From contig SAJS01000006.1 of the NCBI GenBank assembly GCA_004017535.1, forward strand, positions 206,801-270,800: a stretch of 64,000 nucleotides of DNA, in the 5' to 3' direction. Each line of letters opens with the position of its first letter. The first letter of the stretch is position 1. The notes under the pieces are model-generated. The model saw only the letters and a program-made list of their open reading frames with translations, did no database searches and was not told the DNA's origin. The translations under genes and the position numbers were made by a program. This document shows, piece after piece, positions 27,294 through 37,809 of the stretch. The stretch is from Mesorhizobium sp. Lineage in GTDB: Bacteria > Pseudomonadota > Alphaproteobacteria > Rhizobiales > Rhizobiaceae.

Positions 27294-27385
27294 CTTTATC
27301 TGCCAACACAGCAGATTGATCGCGAGCCGGAAAATCGTGACGGCACCGGGGGAATATTTCCATGGTCGGGTCCGTTAACGTCCGG

Positions 27386-27463
27386 AGCAATTCCAGACGA
27401 GGTGTGGAACAGGCTTCCGACCGGAATTGTGTCAACCAGGAGATAGAGCATTTCGCCGTGAAA
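27386..27463 (-). repeat. Dispersed palindromic element, family 1, copy C (reverse orientation)
   Basis: Starts with AGCAATTCCAGACGAGG, then GTGTGGAA and TCCGACCGGAATTG, and ends with the reversed left arm CGCCGTGAAA. On the minus strand it aligns over its whole length with the copies at 24674 and 26470. It is diverged in the centre. Confidence 0.65.
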
Positions 27464-27512
27464 CGGTGAAATGCCGGTAGTCGCGAACTTTTTTCACCAC
27501 GGAGCCAATTGA

Positions 27513-27950
27513 ATGAGAAAGCTTGTCCTCGCCATCTCTATGCTCGCCTTTGCCGGCTCGGCCGCCTTTGCCGATCCGATCCAGGAGCGCCAGGCGCTGA
27601 TGAAGGAGCGCGGCAAGCTCGCCGGCCAGTTGTCCAAGGTGGTCAAGGGCGAGGAGGATTTCGACGCGGGCGCGGTGCTGACGACGCTGAAGGCCCTGCA
27701 AGCCAATGCCGAGAAGTTCGATGCCGAAAAGCTTTTCCCGGCCGGCTCCGACCAGGGCGACACCACGGCAGCACCCAAGATCTGGGAAGACATGGCCGGC
27801 TTCAAGGCCGCCGAGGACAAGTTCCTGGCCAACACCAAGGAAGCGGTCGCCTCGCCGCCGGGCGATGTCGATGGTCTGAAGGCGCAGCTCAACACGCTGG
27901 GCGGCGATTGCGGCGCCTGCCATCAGAGCTACAGGATCAAGAAGGGCTGA
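27513..27950 (+). CDS. Cytochrome c-prime/c556 family protein
   Basis: A secreted c-type cytochrome of 145 residues. A Sec signal (KLVLAISMLAFAGSAAFA) is cut before DPIQ. The mature four-helix-bundle protein has one heme site, CGACH, at residues 133-137 near the C-terminus, typical of the cytochrome c556/c-prime family (PF01322). It would carry electrons, or bind NO, in the periplasm. A diheme cytochrome gene starts 9 bp after its stop, so the two form an operon and may form an electron-transfer pair. Confidence 0.9.
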   Translation: MRKLVLAISMLAFAGSAAFADPIQERQALMKERGKLAGQLSKVVKGEEDFDAGAVLTTLKALQANAEKFDAEKLFPAGSDQGDTTAAPKIWEDMAGFKAAEDKFLANTKEAVASPPGDVDGLKAQLNTLGGDCGACHQSYRIKKG

Positions 27951-27959
27951 TCGCCTGAT

Positions 27960-28907
27960 ATGGCCTGGCTGAAGAAGCTCTCCGGCGCCGTCATCGTGCT
28001 TGGCGGCGCGGCGGCCGCCGCCGGCTGGGCCCTGTCAGCGCCGGTCAGGTTTGACGCCGGGGCCATCGCGCAGCTCGGCCCCGGCGACGCCGCCAAAGGC
28101 AAACGCATCTTCTATGCGGGCGGCTGCACCTCCTGCCATTCGAAGCCCGGCGCCCAGGGCGACGCCCGGCTGCAGCTGGCCGGCGGGCTGGAACTGAAGA
28201 CGCCGTTCGGCACCTTCGTGCCGCCCAACATCTCGCAGGACCGGAAGGACGGCATCGGCGCCTGGAGCGAGGAGGATTTTGCCAACGCCATGCTGAAAGG
28301 CGTCTCGCCTTCGGGCGAGCATCTCTATCCGGCCTTTCCCTACGCCTCCTACGCGCGCATGAAGCCGGCCGACATCGCCGATCTCTACGCTTTCATGAAG
28401 ACGCTGCCGGCGGTTGCCGGCAAGGCGCCGGACCACAAGCTTTCCTTCCCCTTCACCATCCGCCGCGGCATCGGCCTGTGGAAGCTTCTCTATCTCAGTC
28501 CCGAGCCGGTGATCGCATTGCCCGACGGCACGCCCGACAAGGTGCTGGCCGGCCGCTACCTCGTCGAGGGACCCGGCCATTGCGGCGAATGCCACACGCC
28601 GCGCGATTTCGCCGCCGGCGTCAAGAAGGGCGAATGGCTCGCCGGCTCCGTGGCGGCCGAAGGCACCGGCGTCGTGCCCAATATCACTCCCGACGGGAAG
28701 AGCATCAAGGACTGGTCGGAAGCCGATATCGCCAACTATCTCGAGACCGGCTTCACGCCCGATTTCGATTCCGTCGGCGGCGCCATGGTCGAGGTGCAAA
28801 AGAACATGGCCCAATTGACCGCGGACGACCGCGCAGCGATCGCGGCCTATCTCAAGGCTGTCCCGCCGCATCCCAACGGCTATCCGGCGCACAAGCCGGC
28901 GAGTTGA
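27960..28907 (+). CDS. Membrane-anchored diheme cytochrome c
   Basis: A protein of 315 residues with an uncleaved or weak N-terminal membrane segment (KLSGAVIVLGGAAAAAGWAL) and two class I heme sites: CTSCH (residues 56-60) and CGECH (residues 208-212), each followed by a methionine-ligand region. It resembles the cytochrome subunits that serve PQQ/flavin alcohol, aldehyde or sorbitol dehydrogenases. No dehydrogenase subunit is adjacent, so it more likely accepts electrons with or from the c556-like partner encoded upstream. Confidence 0.88.
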   Translation: MAWLKKLSGAVIVLGGAAAAAGWALSAPVRFDAGAIAQLGPGDAAKGKRIFYAGGCTSCHSKPGAQGDARLQLAGGLELKTPFGTFVPPNISQDRKDGIGAWSEEDFANAMLKGVSPSGEHLYPAFPYASYARMKPADIADLYAFMKTLPAVAGKAPDHKLSFPFTIRRGIGLWKLLYLSPEPVIALPDGTPDKVLAGRYLVEGPGHCGECHTPRDFAAGVKKGEWLAGSVAAEGTGVVPNITPDGKSIKDWSEADIANYLETGFTPDFDSVGGAMVEVQKNMAQLTADDRAAIAAYLKAVPPHPNGYPAHKPAS

Positions 28908-28917
28908 GAACTTTTAT

Positions 28918-29307
28918 CTACGGGTGGCGGTCGCCGAGAAAGTCGAAGCCGTCTTCGAAAAAGTGGTTGTAGTCGCAGGTCAGTTCCTCGCCGGGCGCGA
29001 TATCGCGCAGCGCGTAGGTTTCCTCGGGCGAGGAGACGTCGCAGTTCGGCTCGTCGGCGTGGTTCATGTAACGCGCGTCGTCCGCCTCGAACACGATGTA
29101 GTTGGGGTCGCGCCGGTCCGGATAAGAATAGCGGTCGAGATAGGACTTCACCGGCCCGCTCTCGCCCTCATAGGTGTCGACGGGAATGCGCCGGTCGAAC
29201 CTTGGGTCGAGCTTCCAGATCAGCGTGCCTTTTGCAATGCGGTGTTTGGCGAAGACGCCGATGCCCTGGATGGGCGATTTGTCGAGATAGACGTCGACGA
29301 GCAGCAT
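28918..29307 (-). CDS. SET-domain protein
   Basis: A protein of 129 residues that is almost only a SET domain, the fold of protein lysine methyltransferases. The SAM-binding asparagine and histidine are in RYMNHADEPNCDV, and the catalytic tyrosine is in APGEELTCDYNHFF. The N-terminal GIGVFAKHRIAKGTLIWKLD is the usual first SET motif. It lacks the post-SET cysteines, as do most bacterial SET proteins. ATG 29307 starts the homology. The substrate is unknown. It converges with the cytochrome gene. Confidence 0.88.
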   Translation of the reverse strand: MLLVDVYLDKSPIQGIGVFAKHRIAKGTLIWKLDPRFDRRIPVDTYEGESGPVKSYLDRYSYPDRRDPNYIVFEADDARYMNHADEPNCDVSSPEETYALRDIAPGEELTCDYNHFFEDGFDFLGDRHP

Positions 29308-29406
29308 GACGAACCTTGTGAATGAACAGCCGGCGCGGTCCAAGGACCGCGTCCAAAAAAGCAGAGCATTGCGTAACGCGCGCCCTTGTCAATTGCGAGT
29401 GGAAAA

Positions 29407-31518
29407 TCAGGTCTTCCCGGTTACTTTCAGGGCATAGGCGTAAATGTAGGCGATCTCCTCCAGCCGGGAGAAACGCCCCGAGGCGCCGGCGTGTCCGGAA
29501 TCCATGTTGATCTTGAACAGCACGGGGTTGTCGCCCGTCTTGCGTTCGCGCAGCAGTGCCACCCATTTCGCCGGCTCCCAATAGGTGACACGCGGATCGG
29601 TGAGGCCCGCCAGCGCCAGGATCGGCGGGTAGTCGAGCGCGGCGACATTGTCGTAGGGCGAATAGGCGGCAATCGTCTTGTAGTCGCCGGCGGACGCGAT
29701 CGGGTTGCCCCATTCCGGCCATTCCGGCGGCGTCAGCGGCAGGCTGGCGTCGAGCATGGTGGTGAGCACGTCGACGAACGGCACCTCGGCGACGATGCCG
29801 CCGAAGCTTTCCGGCGCCATGTTGGCAATCGCCCCCATCAGCATGCCGCCGGCGGAGCCGCCTTGCGCGACGATGCGGTTATGCTGTGTGTAACGCTCGG
29901 CGACGAGATGGCGGGCGCAGGCGATGAAGTCGGTGAAGGTGTTCATCTTCTTCGCCCGCTTGCCGTCCTCGTACCAGCCATAGCCCTTGTCCTTGCCGCC
30001 GCGCACATGCGCGATGGCATAGACGAAGCCGCGGTCGACCAGCGACAGGCAGTTGGTGTTGAAGGCCGAAGGCACCGTAATGCCATAGGAGCCGTAGCCG
30101 TAGAGCAGGCACGGTGCCGAGCCGTCCAGCGGCGTGTCGCGATGATAGAGCAGCGAGATCGGCACCAGCTCGCCATCGGCCGCCGGCGCCATCAGCCGGC
30201 GAGTGACATAGTGCTCCGGATCGTGGCCGGAGGGCACTTCCTGCGTCTTCAAAAGCACGCGCTCGCGGCTGCGCATGTTGTAGTCGAACACCTGCGCCGG
30301 CGTCGTCATCGACGAATAGGTGAAGCGCATCGTCTCGGTGTCGTATTCGTAGGAGCCGGAAAGGCCGAGCGAGAAAGCTTCCTCGTCGAACGAGATGAAA
30401 TGCTCCTCGCCGCTGGCGCGCTCGCGCACGACGATGCGCGGCAGTCCATCCTTGCGCTCGAGCCTGACCATATGGTGCTTGAAGCCGAGCACCGAGAGGA
30501 TCAGGCGGCCGGGCTCGTGCGGCACCAATTCCTGCCAATTGGCGCGCACAGGATTTTCCACCGGCGCGGTCATGATCTTGAAGTCCTTGGCGCCGTCGGC
30601 GTTGGTCAGGATGAAGAAGATGTCGCCGCCTTCTTCGAGGTCGTATTGCAGCCCGGCCTCCCGCACCGCCACGAGCCGGGGCGCCGCGGATGGGTCATCG
30701 GCCGGCAGAAGCCGATACTCGGACGTCTCATGGTCGTTAATGCCGATCATGATCCAGTCATTGGCGCGCGTGCCGCCCACATCCATGAAGAAGCCCGGAT
30801 CGGTCTCCTCATAGATCAGGCGGTCGTTCTCGGGCTTGTCGCCGAGCTTGTGGAAGAACACTTTCGACGGGCGATGGTTGTCGTCGAGGCGGGTGTAGAA
30901 GAAGCCGTCATCGCCGGCATTCCACACCCCGCCGCCGCCCGTATCCGGAATCTGGTCGGCAAGGTCGTTGCTGCCTGCAAGGTCGCGCACGCGCAGCGTG
31001 AAAAATTCCGAGCCCTTGTCATCGAACGCCCAGATCAGCTTCTTGTGGTCCGCGGAATGGTCGACGCCGCCGAGCCGGAAATAGGCCTTGCCCTCGGCCT
31101 CCGCGTCGCCGTCGAGCAGGATTTCCTCGCTGCCGCCATCGCGCGAGGTGCGGAAATAGCGCGGCTGCTCGCCGCCCTGCCGGAAGGAAGAGCCGTAGGC
31201 GTAGGGGCCGTCCTTCATCGGCACCGTCGAGTCGTCTTCCTTGATGCGTCCCTTCATCTCGGCAAACAGCTTGCCGCGCAGTTCCTCGGTGCCGGCCATC
31301 AGAACGGCCTGATAGGCGTTCTCGGCCTCCAGATGGACACGGATCCGGCCATCGAGCAAAGAAGGGTCGCGGAACACGGCCTGCCAGTTGTCGGCCCGCA
31401 GCCAGGCATAGTCGTCGCTGCGGGTGATGCCGTGATGCGTGTCGGACACCGGATGTTTCTCAGGCGTCGGCGGGCTGGCGGCCGGGAAGGCGGGAGTCGG
31501 GGCGGAAGTGCTGGTCAT
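29407..31518 (-). CDS. ptrB: Oligopeptidase B-like prolyl oligopeptidase (S9A family)
   Basis: A serine peptidase of 703 residues, with an N-terminal beta-propeller (about residues 80-420) that limits access to short peptides, and a C-terminal alpha/beta hydrolase. The nucleophile serine is in AQGGSAGGMLMGA, the aspartate is in LAGLTDPRVTYWEP, and the histidine is in MDSGHAGASGRF. Oligopeptidase B cleaves after basic residues in the cytoplasm; the length and the GHAGASGR wording agree with that subfamily. Confidence 0.92.
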   Translation of the reverse strand: MTSTSAPTPAFPAASPPTPEKHPVSDTHHGITRSDDYAWLRADNWQAVFRDPSLLDGRIRVHLEAENAYQAVLMAGTEELRGKLFAEMKGRIKEDDSTVPMKDGPYAYGSSFRQGGEQPRYFRTSRDGGSEEILLDGDAEAEGKAYFRLGGVDHSADHKKLIWAFDDKGSEFFTLRVRDLAGSNDLADQIPDTGGGGVWNAGDDGFFYTRLDDNHRPSKVFFHKLGDKPENDRLIYEETDPGFFMDVGGTRANDWIMIGINDHETSEYRLLPADDPSAAPRLVAVREAGLQYDLEEGGDIFFILTNADGAKDFKIMTAPVENPVRANWQELVPHEPGRLILSVLGFKHHMVRLERKDGLPRIVVRERASGEEHFISFDEEAFSLGLSGSYEYDTETMRFTYSSMTTPAQVFDYNMRSRERVLLKTQEVPSGHDPEHYVTRRLMAPAADGELVPISLLYHRDTPLDGSAPCLLYGYGSYGITVPSAFNTNCLSLVDRGFVYAIAHVRGGKDKGYGWYEDGKRAKKMNTFTDFIACARHLVAERYTQHNRIVAQGGSAGGMLMGAIANMAPESFGGIVAEVPFVDVLTTMLDASLPLTPPEWPEWGNPIASAGDYKTIAAYSPYDNVAALDYPPILALAGLTDPRVTYWEPAKWVALLRERKTGDNPVLFKINMDSGHAGASGRFSRLEEIAYIYAYALKVTGKT

Positions 31519-31627
31519 TACGTCTCGCTGCGGAATTTGCTTGAATGACGAATGAACACGCCGCTCAGCGGCGGTTCAAGGGGCGCGGCTCAAGATGGTC
31601 TACAGAAGCCAAGTCGAAGGGGGAAAG

Positions 31628-31996
31628 ATGAAATCCTGTGTCTCTACCGCTATGTCTGTCGCCGTCCTCGCGGCGGGTCTGACTTTTTCCAGTCCATCTC
31701 ATGCAACCGTCTTTGCCGCCTGGCAAGTGGCGGGGGTGCCGTTCGGCGATACGCTCAATGCGCGAAAATATCCCTCCAACGCATCGCAAAAACAGGCCGC
31801 CTATCCGAACGGCACCGTGCTGCAGATGACCGGCCGCTGCACAGGTGGCGTAAATCTGCTCGATATCGCCTGGCAGCCGCAATGGAAGCAGCGCCAGGCG
31901 ATCCGCTATCGCTGGTGCGAGGTGTGGCACGACCCGGCGCAGAATGGCCATTTCGTCATCGGCTGGGTCTACGGCAAATATATCGCGCCTTATTGA
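31628..31996 (+). CDS. Small secreted SH3-like protein
   Basis: A protein of 122 residues with a clear Sec signal (VSTAMSVAVLAAGLTFSSPSHA). The mature part, about 95 residues, has the look of a bacterial SH3 domain: VAGVPFGDTLNARKYPS, GTVLQMTGRC, WCEVWHDP and IGWVYGKYIAPY, with two cysteines that may pair. Such domains bind peptidoglycan or other envelope partners. ATG 31628 follows AGGGGGAAAG. No operon partner is seen; the gene is divergent from ptrB. Confidence 0.75.
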   Translation: MKSCVSTAMSVAVLAAGLTFSSPSHATVFAAWQVAGVPFGDTLNARKYPSNASQKQAAYPNGTVLQMTGRCTGGVNLLDIAWQPQWKQRQAIRYRWCEVWHDPAQNGHFVIGWVYGKYIAPY

Positions 31997-32412
31997 CAGA
32001 CCGTCGGCTCGCCTTGTCGAGCCGGCCGACAGGGCTTCCCGCCCGCGCTACGTTGCGCCACAGGATTCATCGTGCTGTCGCAACAGGCGTCCAAGCATTG
32101 GTCAAGCATCGCGGGCCATGCCGTGTGGCTATCGGATGTCTAACATGCGGGTGACGCAACGTCACGGCATGCTGGTCTGGCCAGAAAAATCTCGCGAAGT
32201 TACACGCCGCACGAATTTTTGAAGCTGAAACGGCAATATTTGATGAATATCGACCAATATAAGTCAACATGCGAATTGACTTACTTGCCATGCCGCGTCA
32301 TTAAGATGACCGACGCGAATCGCAGGGCTTTCCTAAACGAAATTCGCGCGATGCCCGATCCCGGAAAAAAGGGCGCAGTTTTAGAAACAACTCTCGTTGG
32401 GGTCTTAGCACT
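31997..32412. other. 416-bp intergenic region before mucR
   Basis: The first part holds a GC-rich hairpin, GGCTCG/CGAGCC (32006-32023), probably the 3' end of the SH3-like gene, without a T-run. From about 32190 the sequence turns A/T-rich (AATTTTTGAAGC, ATATTTGATGAATATCG), which is unusual here. MucR proteins repress their own genes through A/T-rich promoter DNA, so this stretch is the likely mucR control region. No coding sequence is convincing. Confidence 0.5.
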
Positions 32413-32838
32413 ATGGAAATCGTCGAAACACCTTCGAAAAACGGTGATGCGCTGATCGAGCTGACCGCTGATGTCGTCGCCGCCTATGTCAGCAACAACC
32501 CGGTGCCCGTTGGGGAATTGCCGAACCTTATCGCCGACGTCCATGCCGCGTTGGGCCGTGTCGGTGGTTCGCCGGAGCAGCCGTCGGCCGAGAAGCAGAA
32601 GCCGGCCGTCAATCCGAAGCGCTCCGTCCATGACGACTACATCGTCTGTCTCGAGGACGGAAAGAAGTTCAAGTCGCTGAAGCGTCACCTGATGACCCAT
32701 TACAATCTCACGCCGGAAGAGTACCGTGAGAAGTGGGGGTTGGACGCCAACTATCCGATGGTCGCCCCCAATTACGCGGCCGCCCGCTCGCAGCTCGCAA
32801 AGAAGATGGGTCTGGGCCGCAAGCGCAAGGGCCGCTGA
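32413..32838 (+). CDS. mucR: MucR/Ros-family zinc-finger transcriptional regulator
   Basis: A regulator of 141 residues. The Ros/MucR domain spans about residues 70-125 and shows [37 protein letters not shown] and basic [17 protein letters not shown]. In rhizobia MucR controls exopolysaccharide synthesis, motility and cell-cycle genes by binding A/T-rich DNA. The zinc-finger position that is the second Cys in Ros is Asp here (CxxD, then H-x4-H), a variant found in several MucR proteins. A terminator follows the gene. Confidence 0.93.
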   Translation: MEIVETPSKNGDALIELTADVVAAYVSNNPVPVGELPNLIADVHAALGRVGGSPEQPSAEKQKPAVNPKRSVHDDYIVCLEDGKKFKSLKRHLMTHYNLTPEEYREKWGLDANYPMVAPNYAAARSQLAKKMGLGRKRKGR

Positions 32839-32865
32839 TCGGCTTCGTTCCTCAGGCAAAGTTCG

Positions 32866-32895
32866 ACGGCGCCTTTGCGGCGCCGTTTCGCTTTT
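32866..32895 (+). terminator. Intrinsic terminator of mucR
   Basis: Stem ACGGCGCC/GGCGCCGT with loop TTTGC, followed by TTCGCTTTT, 28 bp after the mucR stop codon. Confidence 0.8.
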
Positions 32896-32923
32896 CCGGA
32901 TAGCGAAGGCGATATGGACCGGA

Positions 32924-33352
32924 TCAGGCCGTCTGCTTCAGCGCCGCTTCCGCGTCGCGCTTGATGCGCTTGACCATCGAACGCAGGCCGTTGGCGCGCT
33001 GCGGCGACAGATGCTCATCAAGCCCGAGCTCCTTTAGCGTCGCCTCCGCGTCCGTGTTCTGGATCTCGCTTGCCCGCCGGCCCGAAAACAGCGCCAGCAT
33101 GATGGCGACGAGGCCGCGCACGATGTGGGCGTCCGAATCGCCCTGGAAGCTGATCACCGGATCGGCGCCCGCTCCCTGCTCGGTGGTGAGCCACACCTGG
33201 CTGACGCAGCCGGGCACCTTGTTCGCGGCCGTGCGTTCCTCCTCGGGGAAAGGCGGCAGGCCCTCGCCGAGCTCGATCACATAGCGATAGCGGTCCTCCC
33301 ACTCGTCGAGCAGGGAAAAGTCGTCGCGGATCGTCTGGATCGGGGTGGTCAT
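32924..33352 (-). CDS. sufE: SufE-family Fe-S cluster biogenesis protein
   Basis: A protein of 142 residues that accepts sulfur from the SufS cysteine desulfurase. The sulfur-accepting cysteine is in NKVPGCVSQVWL, and the family core DEWEDRYRYVIELG, FQGDSDAHIVRGLVAIML and GLDEHLSPQRANGLRSMVKR is complete. ATG 33352 (MTTPIQTIRDDF) starts the homology. It stands apart from a suf cluster, as is common for stand-alone SufE genes in alphaproteobacteria. Confidence 0.93.
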   Translation of the reverse strand: MTTPIQTIRDDFSLLDEWEDRYRYVIELGEGLPPFPEEERTAANKVPGCVSQVWLTTEQGAGADPVISFQGDSDAHIVRGLVAIMLALFSGRRASEIQNTDAEATLKELGLDEHLSPQRANGLRSMVKRIKRDAEAALKQTA

Positions 33353-33463
33353 GGCCCGCATATAGTGGCGCGGCACCGCCGCGTCACGGAAAAAGAAAGA
33401 CGCCGCGGGCGTCGAGAGGTCGGACGGGCCCGCGGCGTAGCCAAGTGGCGGCTGAAGATTGTC

Positions 33464-33853
33464 TCAGTTCTTGGAAGTCAACAGCACTGGTATGTTGACC
33501 TTGGCGGGCAGGACGATGTCCTCGGCGACGCTGCCGGTGGTCATCTTGGCCGTGTCCGCGACCTTCGTCTCGGCCACGCCCGCCTGCTCTGATTTGTCGT
33601 CGATCATGGCGGCGGCGATCTTGGCCGTTTCCTGGGCCCGCACTGTAATGGTGTACATGGCCGATTTGCCGGTTTCGCAGACATCGGGCTTGCGCTCGCA
33701 CAGCCCTGCAATGTCGCCCACCGCCTCGCGCGCCGCGAACAGCGCCTGGATCGGCCCGACACTCTGCTGGCCGTCCTGGCCGGGGCCGACGCCGAGCGGC
33801 AGCGCCAGCAGCACCAGCGAAAACCAGAAAGCCATCCTGATCAGAAAGCCCAT
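33464..33853 (-). CDS. DUF5330 family membrane or secreted protein
   Basis: A protein of 129 residues whose first 24 residues (MGFLIRMAFWFSLVLLALPL) form a signal anchor. The rest is helical, with cysteines in GLCERKPDVCETG, and resembles the DUF5330 family of Rhizobiales, of unknown function. An inverted repeat (33873-33893) lies just upstream. No enzymatic residue pattern is visible. Confidence 0.72.
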   Translation of the reverse strand: MGFLIRMAFWFSLVLLALPLGVGPGQDGQQSVGPIQALFAAREAVGDIAGLCERKPDVCETGKSAMYTITVRAQETAKIAAAMIDDKSEQAGVAETKVADTAKMTTGSVAEDIVLPAKVNIPVLLTSKN

Positions 33854-33872
33854 CTTACTTGCCTCTCGTGCG

Positions 33873-33893
33873 GGATGGATCCTGTATCCATCC
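33873..33893. promoter_or_regulatory. Inverted repeat in the leader of the DUF5330 gene
   Basis: GGATGGAT and ATCCATCC around CCTGT, with a further ATCCAT copy at about 33909. It is 20 bp upstream of the start codon, so it could be an operator or a hairpin next to the ribosome-binding site. Confidence 0.4.
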
Positions 33894-34306
33894 GTGACGG
33901 ATCATGCATCCATCGGCATGACCTCTTTTATGGGCGCGACAATGGCACGGTCACGCAAAGGACGGCTTGCGTCGAAGCCGCGAATTTGTCTCAAATTTTA
34001 GGCGAATTGGAAAGGAACTGGTTTTGAAGCGGACTTGTGTCGAATCTCATCGGCAGCATTAACTTTACGATAACCATATATGGCTTTGTAACTAATCGAT
34101 TTTATTCCCAACAGAGATTGGCCGCGTCAGGTTTAGGCCCGTTTTGGCACAGGCCTCGCGGCTAACGCGCCGTTTACCATGGCGCCAACTCGCCGTGCTT
34201 TGCGGGGCCGGCATCACAATATTTGCCTTGGGGCGGTCGCTGGCACCCGTCAGCCTTATCCATTCCTTAAACGCTGGATGCGAGTTTCAAGTCATTGATT
34301 GAGTCA
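33894..34306. other. Intergenic region between DUF5330 and sensor kinase genes
   Basis: The gap between the two divergent genes is 494 bp. It contains A/T-rich runs around 34050-34110 (including TTAA-CTTTACG-ATAA at 34059-34073, one mismatch from the CtrA-type TTAA-N7-TTAA). No coding frame or RNA gene was recognised. Confidence 0.4.
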
Positions 34307-34328
34307 CCTGCCAGGCAGGATGTTTTTT
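34307..34328 (+). promoter_or_regulatory. Hairpin with T-run just upstream of the kinase start
   Basis: CCTGCC-A-GGCAGG followed by ATG and six T residues, ending 20 bp before the TTG start of the kinase. It resembles a short attenuator or a promoter-proximal terminator, but the stem is only four or five pairs once a loop is allowed. Confidence 0.25.
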
Positions 34329-34347
34329 ATCACCGGGTACGCGTGCG

Positions 34348-36121
<1,774 letters not shown>

Positions 36122-36147
<26 letters not shown>

Positions 36148-36913
36148 GGTGGTCGAACCCGAGCGCGGCGTTCTTGCCGAGGGCGCGGTCGCCGTCGGCC
36201 AGCTGATCGCAAGCAATCCGGTCCTGGTCGGCGGCTCGACCGCCTTCCTGGTGACGCTGTTCTATGTCTCGGCCAATGCGCTCTGGTATCAGCCTTTTCC
36301 GCATACCGGCGCCTTCTTTGCCACCCGCAGCATCGAGAATTTCCCGCATACCGTCTCCAACGAGCCGGAGACCACCATCAACATCGTGCGCCAGCCGCCG
36401 GCACAGCCCGCGGCCAAGCCGGATCCGGTCGTCCAGCAGGTGCAGGGCATCCTGAAGGACCTCAACTTCTATGACGGCACAGTCGACGGTCTCACCGGAC
36501 CGGCGACGCGCAAGGCGATCCAGTCCTACCAGCTGAAAGTCGGGCTGCCGGGGTCGGGCGAGATCGACGGCGCGTTGCTCGACCAGCTTGGCACGCGCCA
36601 GACGACGGCGGCGATTCCACATCCGGCGCCGCGGCCGGCGGACGCGGCAGCAGCCACGCCGTCCGCCAAGCCATCGGTAATTCCAGTCTCGGCCCCGGCC
36701 GATGGCGCCACGCAATCGCCCGATGCCCGCATCGTCAAGATCCAGGCCGGCCTGAAAGCTTTCGGCAACAACGACATGCAGCTCGACGGCAAGGTCGGCG
36801 CCCGCACCAAGGCCGCGATCAAGGAATTCCAGGCCCTGTTCGGCCTGCCGGAGACCGGCGAGCCCGACGAAGCCGTGTACGTCAAGATGCGCGAGATCGG
36901 TCTGACCAACTGA
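36122..36913 (+). CDS. Membrane-anchored peptidoglycan-binding protein (two PG_binding_1 domains)
   Basis: A protein of 263 residues. A membrane segment (LIASNPVLVGGSTAFLVTLF, about residues 25-45) is followed by two PG_binding_1 repeats: VQQVQGILKDLNFYDGTVDG (about residues 103-150) and KIQAGLKAFGNNDMQLDGKV (about residues 205-250), separated by a Pro/Ala-rich linker. ATG 36122 is preceded by GGGGAGGGG. It overlaps the kinase gene by 26 bp, so they are co-translated, suggesting a cell-wall binding partner for the kinase. The partnership is inferred. Confidence 0.85.
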
Positions 36914-36985
36914 GCGGCGGCAACGATCGTTTCGGTTCCTTCATTCTTGCGGTAAGGAACCGCGCATGACATCCGGAAACCACCC

Positions 36986-37333
36986 ATGCGCGTAACCACC
37001 GATCTCTGGGTCTCGGCCCTTGTACGCCGCGTCTTCGGCGCCGGCGGCTTTGCCGCGGTGGTCAAGCGCGGCGCGACCGAGGCGGGCGCCGTCTTCGTGC
37101 TGTCGCGCGGGCGGATGGGGGAAGTCGCTCTTTATGGGCCGGCGCCGCAGACGAGCTACGATTCGGCCAAGCCGGATGAGCGCTTCTTCACCTTGCTCGA
37201 TGCCGGCGACGATAGCGCCGCCTCTGATGCGCGGTTGGAGCGCGAGAAGAAATTCGATCCCGACATCTGGGTGGTCGAGATCGAGGCGGGAGCCGTTCCG
37301 GTCGAAGAGCTTCTTTCGGTAAAGACCGACTAG
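36986..37333 (+). CDS. DUF1491 family protein
   Basis: A protein of 115 residues that matches DUF1491, a conserved alphaproteobacterial family: LWVSALVRRVFGAGGFAAVV, KRGATEAGAVFVL and KKFDPDIWVVEIEAG. No catalytic motif is known and no structure-based role is established. It follows the peptidoglycan-binding protein gene by 72 bp in the same direction. Confidence 0.85.
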   Translation: MRVTTDLWVSALVRRVFGAGGFAAVVKRGATEAGAVFVLSRGRMGEVALYGPAPQTSYDSAKPDERFFTLLDAGDDSAASDARLEREKKFDPDIWVVEIEAGAVPVEELLSVKTD

Positions 37334-37390
37334 GGCGCCTCATGGGCCCCGGCTCGCGATGAGAGCAAGAGCGCCGTGCGAGAAGGTTCA

Positions 37391-37809
37391 TCATGCCGCT
37401 TCCCCCTTCTGGACGGGATACCGGGCAGCGAAGACTTCCTTGGCCGCAAACAGCCCGTTGAGCGCCGCAGGAAAGCCGGCATAAACCGTCATCTGGATGA
37501 TGGTTTCGATAATTTCGTCTCTGGTCAGCCCGACATTGAGCCCCGCCTCGATATGGACTTTCAGTTGCGGGTCGCGGTTCCCATCGCTGTCAGCGCCGCG
37601 ATGGTCGCGATCTCACGGGCGCGCAGATCGAGGCCGGGGCGGCTATAGATGTCGCCAAACGAGAACTCGAACACGTAGTTCGCGAAGTCGGGGGCAATAT
37701 CCGCCAGGGCGGCGATGACATTGTGGCCGGCTTCGCCATCTATTTCAGCGAGCGCCCGCTTGCCGCGTTGCAGCCGGCTTTCGCTGACGTTCGGGGATTG
37801 ATGCGTCAT
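37391..37809 (-). pseudogene. Carboxymuconolactone decarboxylase (AhpD-like), frameshifted
   Basis: The first part (HNVIAALADIAPDFANYVFE and [19 protein letters not shown]) runs into a stop at 37561. Deleting or adding one base near 37567-37575 restores [20 protein letters not shown] and [20 protein letters not shown] in another frame, ending at TGA 37391-37393. Together they form a full protein of about 139 residues of the CMD family. One frameshift in a complete gene may be true inactivation or a sequencing error. Its start overlaps the upstream merR gene by 65 bp. Confidence 0.85.

Noticed and set aside
29386-31548. A long open frame on the plus strand opposite ptrB
   Set aside because: It is the complement of a clear prolyl oligopeptidase and its product is composed of His/Arg/Val-rich low-complexity sequence with no motifs.
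31565-31951. A minus-strand frame opposite the SH3-like gene
   Set aside because: The plus-strand frame has a signal peptide, a ribosome site and a domain pattern; the antisense has none.
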